Of a DNA stretch of 6,755 bases, positions 1 through 5,821 are shown piece after piece (position 1 is the first letter of the stretch; every line of letters starts with the position of its first letter). Source of the DNA: Dehalococcoidia bacterium. GTDB taxonomy: Bacteria > Chloroflexota > Dehalococcoidia > UBA2979. The notes under the pieces are model-generated. The model saw nothing but the letters and a program-made list of their open reading frames with translations, had not been told where the DNA came from and searched no databases. The stretch covers positions 1-6,755 of the forward strand of contig SCTU01000156.1 in assembly GCA_004297315.1 (NCBI GenBank), written 5' to 3'. Both the position numbers and the translations under genes were made by a program.

Positions 1-2935
1 GGATGTAGATCGTGTGCCCGCCGACCTTCGCCTTCTGCGTGTAGCCGGAGCGGCGGTTGGGCAGCGTCTCGCGCTGGCCTCGCTGCAAGCCCTGGATCGC
101 GACGATCCGCTCGGCCGCCGCGATCGCCGCCGCCGGGGTCGGCGCGGCCGGCGCGACGTCGTCCTCCTCGAACTCGTCGATGTCGGCGAACGCCGCGTTG
201 GCGAGCGGCTGCGAGAGCTTCGAGCCGTCGCGGTAGAGCGCGAGCGCCTTCACGCCCGTGCGCGCGGCCTCGAGGTAGACCTCCTTGACCTCCTCGACGG
301 TGGCCTCGGCGGTCATGTTGATCGTCTTCGAGATCGCGCCCGACATGAACGGCTGCGCCGCCGCCAGCGTGCGCACGTGCGCCATCGCGGCGATGAAGCG
401 GGTGCCGTACTTGCCGCACTTGTTCGCGCAGTCGAACACCGCGTAGTCGCTGGCCTCGAGGAACGGCGCGCCCTCGATCGTCATGCGGCCGAGGATGTGG
501 TCGTTCGCCGCCTCGATCTCCTCGCGGGAGTAGCCGAGCGCTTCGAGGATGTTGAAGCCGGGCGTGTTCAGTTGCGCGTCCGTGAAGCCGATGGCGCGGC
601 AGACGTCGTCGCCTAGCGTCCAGCGGTTGAAGACGAACTGGATGTGGAACGCCGTCTTCAGCGCGTGCTCCAGCGTGTCGAGCGCGGCCTGCGGGAAGCC
701 CGCCTGGCGCAGCCGCTCCGTGTTCACGTGCGGCGCGCCCTCGAGCGTCTGCGTGCCGACGCAGTACTCGACGATCGCGGCGATCTGCGCGTCCGTGTAG
801 CCGAGCCGCTTGAGGGCGGTGGGGACGGACTCGTTGATGATCCGGAAGTAGCCGCCGCCGGCGAGCTTCTTGAACTTGACGAGCGCGAAGTCCGGCTCGA
901 CGCCCGTGGTGTCGCAGTCCATCAGCAGGCCGATCGTGCCCGTGGGCGCGATCAGCGTCGTCTGCGCGTTGCGGTAGCCGTGCTGCTCGCCGAGCACGAG
1001 CGCGCGGTCCCACGACCGCTTGGCCGCGGCGAGCAGGTCGCTCGGGCACACCGTCTGGTCGATCCCCGTCGGCAGCACCGAGAGGTCCTCGTACTGGTCG
1101 GCCGGGGCGTTGTAGGCGGCGCGGCGGTGGTTGCGGATCACCCGCAGCATCGCCTCGCGGTTCTCCGCGAAGCGCGGGAACGCGCCCAGTTCGCGCGCCA
1201 TCTCCGCCGACGTCGCGTACGCGCCGCCGGTGAGGATGGCGGAGAGCGCGCCCGTCCACGCCAGCGCCGCCGGCGAGTCGTACGGGATGCCCTCGAGCAT
1301 CAGCAGCGCGCCGAGGTTCGCGTAGCCGAGGCCGAGCGTGCGGTAGTCGTAGGACAGACGCGCGATCGGGTTGCTCGGGAACTGTGCCATCAGCACAGAG
1401 ATCTCGAGCACGACCGTCCAGAGCCGGATCGCGTGCTCGTACCCCTCGAGGTCGAACACGCCGGTCTCGAGGTCGGTGAAGGCGAGCAGGTTCAGCGAGG
1501 CCAGGTTGCACGCCGTGTCGTCGAGGAACATGTACTCCGAGCAGGGATTCGAGCCGTTGATGCGGCCGCCCGCCGGGCTCGTGTGCCACTCGTTGATCGT
1601 GGTGTCGTACTGCAGGCCCGGGTCGGCGCTCTGCCATGCGGCGAGCGCGATCTTGTCCCACAGCGCGCGCGCCGGGATCGTGCGGTGCACCTTCCCGTCG
1701 GTCCGCCGCACGAGTTCCCACGGCGCGTCGGCCTGCACCGCGTCGAGGAACTGCTGCGTGACACGCACGGAGTTGTTCGAGTTCTGCCCGGAGACCGTCT
1801 GGTACGCCTCACCCTGCCAGTCCGTGTCGAACTGCGCAAAGTCGACCTCGCCGTGGCCTTCCTCGGCGAGCTGCAGCACGCGCTGGATGTAGCCCTCGGT
1901 CACTCCGTCCTTGCGCGCCTTCTTCACCGCGCGGCGCAGCGAGGCGTTCCGCGCCGGGTCGAGGCCGCCCGCCGTCGCGTCGAGCGCGGCGTCGAGGATC
2001 AGGCGGAGGTGCTTGCGCGTCACGAAGGCGCCGGTGACGAGCGCGGCGACCTTCTGCTCCTCGCGCACCTTCCACTCCACGAACTGCTCGATGTCCGGGT
2101 GGTCGGCGTTGAGGATCACCATCTTCGCCGCGCGCCGTGTCGTCCCGCCCGACTTGATCGCGCCCGCCGCGCGGTCGCCGATCTTGAGGAACGACATCAG
2201 TCCGGAGGACTTCCCGCCGCCGGAGAGCGGCTCGTCCTCGCCGCGCAGGCTGGAGAAGTTCGAGCCCGTGCCGGAGCCGTACTTGAAGATGCGCGCCTCG
2301 CGCGTCCAGAGGTCCATGATGCCGCCCGGGTTCACCAGGTCGTCGCTCACGGACTGGATGAAGCAGGCGTGCGGCTGAGGGCGCTCGTAGGCGTTCTGGG
2401 AGACGCGCAGCTCGCCCGTGGCCGGGTCGACGTAGGCGTGGCCCTGGGCCGGGCCGGTGATGCCGTAGGCCCAGTGCAGCCCCGTGTTGAACCACTGCGG
2501 CGAGTTCGGCGCGGCCATCTGCTTCGCCATCATGAAGGCGAGCTCGTCGTGGAAGGCGCGCGCGTCCTCCTCGCTGTCGAAGTAGCCATGCTTCCAGCCC
2601 CAGTAGGTCCACGTCCCAGCGAGCCGTCCGAAGGTCTGGCGCGCGTCCGTCTCGCCGCCGGGGGCGGAGTCCGGCGCGGGCACGCGGTGCTGCAGCCACT
2701 CCGGCACGCCGTCCTCGGCCACGCGAACGGTCGAGGCGGGCACGCCGGCCTTGCGGAAGTACTTCTGCGCCATGATGTCGGTCGCCACCTGCGAGAACTT
2801 CGCCGGCATCTGAATGTCGCGCGCCTCGAAGACGACGGAGCCGTCCGGGTTCACGATCCGCGAGGTGCGCTGCGCGAATTCGATGCCCTCGTAGGGGTCA
2901 TGGCGGGCGGTGGTGAAGCGGCGCGAGATGTGCAT
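1..2935 (-). CDS. nrdJ: Adenosylcobalamin-dependent ribonucleotide reductase (class II), N-terminal ~978 codons; C-terminus beyond left edge
   Basis: Class II enzyme that reduces ribonucleotides to deoxyribonucleotides in the cytoplasm, using coenzyme B12 to generate the thiyl radical, so it needs neither oxygen nor a separate radical subunit. I translated the minus strand from ATG at 2935; the frame stays open to base 1. Seen: APNSPQWFN near residues 142-150; QPHACFIQ with C191, the expected redox cysteine; SGGGKSSGLMSFLKIGDRAAG; NGSNPCSEY with N463, C465 (expected thiyl radical cysteine) and E467; then C476 exactly 11 residues later, the expected partner of C191; APTGTI at about 663-668; FDCANKCG with C836 and C840. 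The last visible residues, RRSGYTQKAKVGGHTIYI, match the linker of the long (~1200 aa) NrdJ type, so perhaps 200-250 residues, including the C-terminal cysteines, are missing. A GGGAGG ribosome binding site at 2944-2949 lies 8 nt before the ATG. The family is certain from the catalytic motifs; the length estimate is from memory of the family. Confidence 0.97.
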   Translation of the reverse strand, partial: MHISRRFTTARHDPYEGIEFAQRTSRIVNPDGSVVFEARDIQMPAKFSQVATDIMAQKYFRKAGVPASTVRVAEDGVPEWLQHRVPAPDSAPGGETDARQTFGRLAGTWTYWGWKHGYFDSEEDARAFHDELAFMMAKQMAAPNSPQWFNTGLHWAYGITGPAQGHAYVDPATGELRVSQNAYERPQPHACFIQSVSDDLVNPGGIMDLWTREARIFKYGSGTGSNFSSLRGEDEPLSGGGKSSGLMSFLKIGDRAAGAIKSGGTTRRAAKMVILNADHPDIEQFVEWKVREEQKVAALVTGAFVTRKHLRLILDAALDATAGGLDPARNASLRRAVKKARKDGVTEGYIQRVLQLAEEGHGEVDFAQFDTDWQGEAYQTVSGQNSNNSVRVTQQFLDAVQADAPWELVRRTDGKVHRTIPARALWDKIALAAWQSADPGLQYDTTINEWHTSPAGGRINGSNPCSEYMFLDDTACNLASLNLLAFTDLETGVFDLEGYEHAIRLWTVVLEISVLMAQFPSNPIARLSYDYRTLGLGYANLGALLMLEGIPYDSPAALAWTGALSAILTGGAYATSAEMARELGAFPRFAENREAMLRVIRNHRRAAYNAPADQYEDLSVLPTGIDQTVCPSDLLAAAKRSWDRALVLGEQHGYRNAQTTLIAPTGTIGLLMDCDTTGVEPDFALVKFKKLAGGGYFRIINESVPTALKRLGYTDAQIAAIVEYCVGTQTLEGAPHVNTERLRQAGFPQAALDTLEHALKTAFHIQFVFNRWTLGDDVCRAIGFTDAQLNTPGFNILEALGYSREEIEAANDHILGRMTIEGAPFLEASDYAVFDCANKCGKYGTRFIAAMAHVRTLAAAQPFMSGAISKTINMTAEATVEEVKEVYLEAARTGVKALALYRDGSKLSQPLANAAFADIDEFEEDDVAPAAPTPAAAIAAAERIVAIQGLQRGQRETLPNRRSGYTQKAKVGGHTIYI

Positions 2936-2975
2936 CGAAGGAGCCTCCCGAAAGGTCGGCCCATCCGGCTCGTCG

Positions 2976-2991
2976 GCCCAAGAAGTTGGGG
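2976..2991 (-). promoter_or_regulatory. Degenerate second NrdR box upstream of nrdJ
   Basis: The inverted repeat CCCAA-GAAG-TTGGG (2977-2990) shares the inner core CAAGA-GTTG with the stronger box at 3008-3023, but the outer positions are C/G instead of ACA/TGT. Its centre (2983.5) is exactly 32 bp from the centre of the other box (3015.5), with 16 bp between box edges. Established knowledge: NrdR boxes usually occur in pairs about three helical turns apart. The spacing is the main reason to call this weak match a second box. Confidence 0.55.
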
Positions 2992-3007
2992 GAGGGGAGC
3001 GGAGGGG

Positions 3008-3023
3008 ACACAAGATGTTGTGA
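3008..3023 (-). promoter_or_regulatory. NrdR box (repressor operator of ribonucleotide reductase genes)
   Basis: ACACAAGATGTTGTGA reads as a near-palindrome with arms CACAA and TTGTG. It fits the known NrdR box consensus, roughly acaCwAtATaTwGtgt, at all the strongly conserved positions. NrdR is a zinc-ribbon/ATP-cone repressor that shuts off ribonucleotide reductase genes when (d)ATP is plentiful. The site lies 73 bp upstream of the nrdJ start codon, where NrdR control is expected. nrdR itself is not in this window. Confidence 0.82.
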
Positions 3024-3027
3024 CTAT

Positions 3028-3055
3028 CTGTTCAGGTGTGTGAGCACCTGTTCAG
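3028..3055. promoter_or_regulatory. Inverted repeat CAGGTG-N6-CACCTG nested in a CTGTTCAG direct repeat
   Basis: A perfect inverted repeat, CAGGTG (3033-3038) and CACCTG (3045-3050), has a 6-bp spacer. The 8-mer CTGTTCAG also occurs twice in direct orientation, at 3028-3035 and 3048-3055, exactly 20 bp apart. The element sits between the predicted nrdJ promoter and the NrdR boxes, so it could be an operator for another regulator or a hairpin in the leader RNA. I do not recognise the regulator. Confidence 0.45.
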
Positions 3056-3068
3056 AGGAGCGACCGGG

Positions 3069-3097
3069 ATCATTGATCCGCCAGGTAGGCCTGTCAA
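3069..3097 (-). promoter_or_regulatory. Predicted sigma70-type promoter of nrdJ
   Basis: On the minus strand a perfect -35 hexamer TTGACA (3092-3097) is followed, after 17 bp, by AATGAT (3069-3074), which matches the TATAAT consensus at four of six positions. Transcription would start near 3062 and give a leader of about 125 nt. The NrdR boxes would then lie downstream of the start, near +40 to +55 and +72 to +87, which is less usual than overlap with the promoter. An alternative -10, GATAGT (3023-3028), abuts the strong NrdR box but has no recognisable -35. Confidence 0.5.
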
Positions 3098-3118
3098 CGC
3101 GTTAAGACGCGTTAACAG
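3091..3118. promoter_or_regulatory. 28-bp imperfect palindrome over the nrdJ -35 element
   Basis: Arms CTGTCAACGCGT (3091-3102) and ACGCGTTAACAG (3107-3118) pair at 11 of 12 positions around the 4-bp centre TAAG. The same bases contain a tandem direct repeat of ACGCGTTAA (3097-3105 and 3107-3115, period 10 bp, one helical turn). Because it covers the TTGACA hexamer, binding here would be expected to affect nrdJ transcription. It differs from the NrdR box, and I cannot name the factor. Confidence 0.55.
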
Positions 3119-3265
3119 TTGGGCGCGTACCAGATTGGCGCAAGGGGGTTCAGGCAGGGAGGTGCCGATGTCTCAGATTCGTCACTGTTAAATCTACCGA
3201 AGCGCGTCTGATCGACCGGAGAATCGTCTCAGGACGGCAGCCAGGACGGCGGATCGCCACGCTCG

Positions 3266-3406
3266 CTAGGCAGCCACGGGGCGGATCGGTAGGAGGTGCC
3301 GTGGGGTTGGCAGGACCGCGTGCCGGTTGAAGTAGTGCTCGCGACGCTCAATCGCGGTCGGGAAGCGCGCCGGGCAGACGTGGCAGTCGGGGTAGTCTTC
3401 GTACAT
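3266..3406 (-). CDS. Small single C2H2 zinc-finger protein (46 aa)
   Basis: A 46-codon frame from ATG at 3406 to TAG at 3266-3268. Residues 8-29 read CHVCPARF then PTAIERREHYFNRH, an exact C-x2-C-x12-H-x4-H zinc finger (C8, C11, H24, H29) with the usual aromatic F15 three residues after the second cysteine; the usual leucine position is an arginine. A Tyr (Y5) precedes the finger, and a 17-residue proline-rich, basic tail follows. GC by codon position is about 72/48/85 percent, the pattern of real genes in a high-GC genome. Upstream in the same frame, back to the stop at 3500-3502, third-position GC falls to about 58 percent and there is no ATG, GTG or TTG, so 3406 is the best start. No strong ribosome binding site is visible: GAGAG is 12 nt away. 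Such a finger could bind nucleic acid or protein; the function is unknown. Confidence 0.5.
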   Translation of the reverse strand: MYEDYPDCHVCPARFPTAIERREHYFNRHAVLPTPRHLLPIRPVAA

Positions 3407-3561
3407 ACACAGAAAACGCTCTCGAGGAATGTTGTGTTCGTCGGCCCTCGATTCAGTAACGATTGAGGCGGCGCGATCTCCGGTCTTGTCGCCCGCCGCT
3501 TAGACGGAGCACCGGCCTGATGCGGCTGCTCGCGGACGCGCAAGATCGGTCGAAACCTGGT

Positions 3562-4893
3562 TTAGCCCCCGATGATCGCCTCGATGGCGTCCGGATCGCT
3601 GGGAATCCCCTCGCTGAGGTTCTCGCGGCCGCGCTCGGTGACCAGGATGTCGTCCTCGATGCGGATCCCGATGCCCTTCAGGCGGGCCGGGACGCCCTTG
3701 GTGTCCGGGGCGAAGTAGAGGCCCGGCTCCACGGTCAGCACCATCCCCGGCTCGAGCCGCGTCGACTTCCCCGCCGTCCGGTACGCCCCGGCGTCGTGGA
3801 CGTCGAGGCCGAGCCAGTGGCTCGTGCCGTGCATGAAGAACGGCCGGTAGGCCTCCTTCTCGATCAGCCCGTTGACGTCGCCTCGCAACACCTTCAGGTC
3901 GACCAGTCCCTCGACGAGGACGCGCAGCGTCGCGTTGTGCACGTCGTGGAACCCGGTGCCGGGACGGGTGCGACGGATGCCCGCGGCCTGTGCCGCCAGC
4001 ACGACGTCGTAGACAGCGCGCTGCGCCGACGTGAACTTTCCGTTCGCCGGCACCGTGCGGGTCACGTCGGCCGAATAGAGTTCCCACTCGGCCCCCGTGT
4101 CCATCAGGAGCAGCTCGCCGTCCTCGATGCGCGCCCGGTTCGCGGTGTAGTGCAGCGTGCAGGAGTGCTCGCCCGCCGCCACGATCGCCGGGAAGCCGTC
4201 GCGCACCGCGCCCTCGTTGCGGTAGGTCGCTTCGAGGACCGCCTGCACCTCGTACTCATGCATGCCGGGGCGCACCGCGCACATCGCGGCGAGCAGGCCC
4301 GCGCCCGTAACGTCGATCGCCTTGCGCATCGCCTTCACCTCGGCGGGCGACTTCAGCAGCCGCAGCCCGTCCACCAGCGGCTCGGGGTCACGCCATGCTT
4401 CGACGGGTACCGCGCCGCGCTGCGCACCCTCGCGCCGCGCCGCGACCTGGTCGATGAGCAGCCGCTCGACGCGCTGGGCCAGGGGGTCGCGCTGGCCCAT
4501 TGAGTAGTGGAGTTCCTTCGCGCCGCGAAGCAGGTCGGGCAGCCGCTTGTCGAGTTCCTCGATCGGGAAGGCCTGGTCCGCGCCGTAGGTGTCGCGAGCG
4601 CCCTCGACGCCTGCCCGGGGGCCGACCCACACAGCCTGCGCGAGGTCATGCGGCCGGACGATGAGCGTGAATGGCTCCTTGGCGCTCGGGCGCAGCACGG
4701 CGACGGCCTCGGGCTCCTCGAATCCGGTGAGGTAGAAGAACGTCGAGTCCTGGCGGAAGGGGTGGTCGACGTCCCCGTTGCGGCGACTGTCCGAGCCGGC
4801 GACGAAGACGGCGGCGCTGCCCGGGCCGAGCGCCTGCATCAGGCGCCGCCGGCGCGCCGCGAACTCCCGAGACCCTACGAACGTGCCCGCCAT
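3562..4893 (-). CDS. pepP: Xaa-Pro aminopeptidase (aminopeptidase P, M24B), 443 aa
   Basis: Cytoplasmic dinuclear-metal (usually Mn) peptidase that removes the N-terminal residue from peptides with proline in second position. Numbered from ATG 4893: an aminopeptidase P N-terminal domain (about 7-140, with GDVDHPFRQDSTFFYLTGFEEP), then a pita-bread catalytic domain. All five metal ligands are present: D265 in LLMDTGAEW, D276 in SADVTRT, H359 in HGTSHWLG, E389 in TVEPGLY and E413 in GIRIEDDI. They lie 5-7 residues from the E. coli PepP ligands as I recall them (D260, D271, H354, E383, E406). The supporting histidines H248 (LHYTAN) and H366 (DVHDAG) are also present. The frame stays open upstream to an ATG at 5040, but that extension would cover the whole divergent spacer and overlap the permease start. 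ATG 4893 has GGAG 6 nt upstream and gives a length close to E. coli PepP (441). ATG 4905 is the next alternative. Confidence 0.95.
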   Translation of the reverse strand: MAGTFVGSREFAARRRRLMQALGPGSAAVFVAGSDSRRNGDVDHPFRQDSTFFYLTGFEEPEAVAVLRPSAKEPFTLIVRPHDLAQAVWVGPRAGVEGARDTYGADQAFPIEELDKRLPDLLRGAKELHYSMGQRDPLAQRVERLLIDQVAARREGAQRGAVPVEAWRDPEPLVDGLRLLKSPAEVKAMRKAIDVTGAGLLAAMCAVRPGMHEYEVQAVLEATYRNEGAVRDGFPAIVAAGEHSCTLHYTANRARIEDGELLLMDTGAEWELYSADVTRTVPANGKFTSAQRAVYDVVLAAQAAGIRRTRPGTGFHDVHNATLRVLVEGLVDLKVLRGDVNGLIEKEAYRPFFMHGTSHWLGLDVHDAGAYRTAGKSTRLEPGMVLTVEPGLYFAPDTKGVPARLKGIGIRIEDDILVTERGRENLSEGIPSDPDAIEAIIGG

Positions 4894-4991
4894 GCCGCGC
4901 TCCATCCCGAGAAGATCGGTCGGGAAACATAAGATTCGCAGTTTGCCCGCGCGCCCGATGATACCGGCTCGGTCTGGCGAGGAGCCTGCCT
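4894..4991. promoter_or_regulatory. Divergent intergenic region between pepP and the permease gene
   Basis: This 98-bp spacer must hold both start signals. On the minus strand GGAG (4900-4903) serves the pepP ATG at 4893. On the plus strand GAGGAG (4979-4984) lies 7 nt before the GTG at 4992. Weak -10-like strings (TAAGAT at 4930-4935 on plus, TATCAT on minus) have no convincing -35 partner, so I do not place promoters here. Confidence 0.5.
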
Positions 4992-5816
4992 GTGCTGGAA
5001 GTCGTGCTGCTCGGAGTGCTGGGCTTCTCCGTGGGCGCATTCGGCACGCTGGTGGGGGCAGGCGGCGGCTTCATCCTCGTCCCCATCCTGCTGTTTCTCT
5101 ATCCGGACCGCCCGCCCGACGTGATCACCGCGATGTCGCTGCTGGTCGTGCTGGCGAACGCGACTTCCGGCACGCTCGCGTACGCGCGCCAGGGCCGCAT
5201 CGACGTGCGGAGCGGCCTCGCGTTCGCGGCTGCCACGCTTCCCGGCGCGGTCGCCGGCGCGATCGTGGTGAAGCAGATCGACCGCAGCACGTTCAACCTC
5301 ATCTTCGCGGTCGTCCTCGCCGCGATCGGGTTGTACCTGATCTTGCCGAGGCCAGTCGCCGCGATCCGCGAACCGCTGCGCGGTCGGGGGGTTGTGCGGC
5401 GACAATTGACGGCCCGCGATGGCGTCATGTTCATCTACGCCTACAGGCGGTGGCAGGGGCTCGCGATCAGCGGGGGTGTGGGCTTTATCTCCAGCCTGCT
5501 CGGGATCGGCGGCGGGATCGTGCACGTGCCCGTGATGGCGATGGTGCTGCGCTTCCCGGTGCACGTCGCGACGGCGACGAGCCAGATGGTGCTGGGCCTG
5601 ATGGCGCTCCAGGCGGTGGTCACGCATTTCGTGTCCGGGACGCTGACGTGGAATCAGACGCTCGCCCAGGCGGCGATGATGGCCGTGGGTGCGGTCTGTG
5701 GGGCGCAGGTCGGCGCGCTCGCAGCGAGCCGGCTCCGAGGCGAACTCATCTTGCGTGCCCTCGGCGGCGCGCTCCTGCTAGTCGCGGCGCGCCTCGCGCT
5801 GCTCGCCCTCGCATAG
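4992..5816 (+). CDS. TauE/SafE-family membrane permease (sulfite/organosulfonate exporter family), 274 aa
   Basis: Integral inner-membrane protein. Members of this family export sulfite, sulfoacetate and other organic anions, but the substrate cannot be read from sequence. The protein has the family's two-fold pseudo-repeat: GAGGGFILVP at residues 22-31 and GIGGGIVHVP at 171-180, each followed by a similar membrane stretch (VITAMSLLVVLANATSGTLAY near 44-64; VATATSQMVLGLMALQAVVTHFVSGTL near 192-218). Hydrophobic segments suggest about eight membrane spans with a basic loop near 119-155 between the halves. Length is typical. The start is GTG at 4992, supported by GAGGAG 7 nt upstream. It is divergent from pepP and convergent with the CoA-transferase gene, so it is probably transcribed alone. 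No taurine or sulfonate catabolism gene is adjacent to suggest a substrate. Confidence 0.92.
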   Translation: MLEVVLLGVLGFSVGAFGTLVGAGGGFILVPILLFLYPDRPPDVITAMSLLVVLANATSGTLAYARQGRIDVRSGLAFAAATLPGAVAGAIVVKQIDRSTFNLIFAVVLAAIGLYLILPRPVAAIREPLRGRGVVRRQLTARDGVMFIYAYRRWQGLAISGGVGFISSLLGIGGGIVHVPVMAMVLRFPVHVATATSQMVLGLMALQAVVTHFVSGTLTWNQTLAQAAMMAVGAVCGAQVGALAASRLRGELILRALGGALLLVAARLALLALA

Positions 5817-5821
5817 CGTGA

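Larger units (their letters stand above)
2936..3265 (-). other. Non-coding control region upstream of nrdJ
   Basis: 330 bases separate nrdJ from the small zinc-finger gene. The half nearest nrdJ (2944-3118) holds the ribosome binding site, two NrdR-like boxes, an 18-bp inverted repeat, a promoter and a 28-bp palindrome, each listed separately. The outer part (3119-3265) has stops in all minus-strand frames, and I see no RNA gene, terminator with a T-run or cobalamin riboswitch in it. A cobalamin riboswitch would not be expected, because nrdJ needs B12 rather than replacing a B12 enzyme. Confidence 0.75.

Noticed and set aside
644..3043. A 799-codon plus-strand open frame, and a 200-codon one at 14-616.
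   Set aside because: Both are antisense to nrdJ, which is certain from its catalytic motifs. The translations are Arg/Val/Leu-rich with no family pattern, as expected of a GC-rich shadow frame.
3102..3116. TTAA-N6-TTAAC resembling a CtrA cell-cycle site upstream of nrdJ.
   Set aside because: The usual CtrA spacing is TTAA-N7-TTAA, so this is one base short, and the organism is not shown to be an alphaproteobacterium. The element is better described as a palindrome with a tandem repeat.
3156..3191. Plus-strand AGGGAGG followed 5 nt later by ATG and a 7-codon frame (MSQIRHC, stop 3189-3191).
   Set aside because: It looks like a leader peptide, but no plus-strand gene lies downstream for about 1.8 kb; probably chance.
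3467..3500. GC-rich imperfect hairpin downstream of pepP as a possible terminator.
   Set aside because: The stem needs bulges and is not followed by a T-run in the pepP direction, so I do not call it a terminator.
3229..3543. A 104-codon minus-strand frame overlapping the zinc-finger gene.
   Set aside because: Its composition is Ser/Thr/Arg/Pro-rich with no motif. The codon-position GC pattern over 3266-3406 fits the zinc-finger frame, not this one.
3463..4503. A 346-codon plus-strand frame opposite pepP.
   Set aside because: It is antisense to a confidently identified peptidase, with Arg/Val/Leu-rich shadow composition and no motif.
3542..4922. An 11-bp direct repeat AAGATCGGTCG at 3542-3552 and 4912-4922 flanking pepP, suggestive of an insertion footprint.
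   Set aside because: Several 11-mer repeats are expected by chance in a window this long. There is no transposase or inverted repeat, and pepP composition matches its neighbours.
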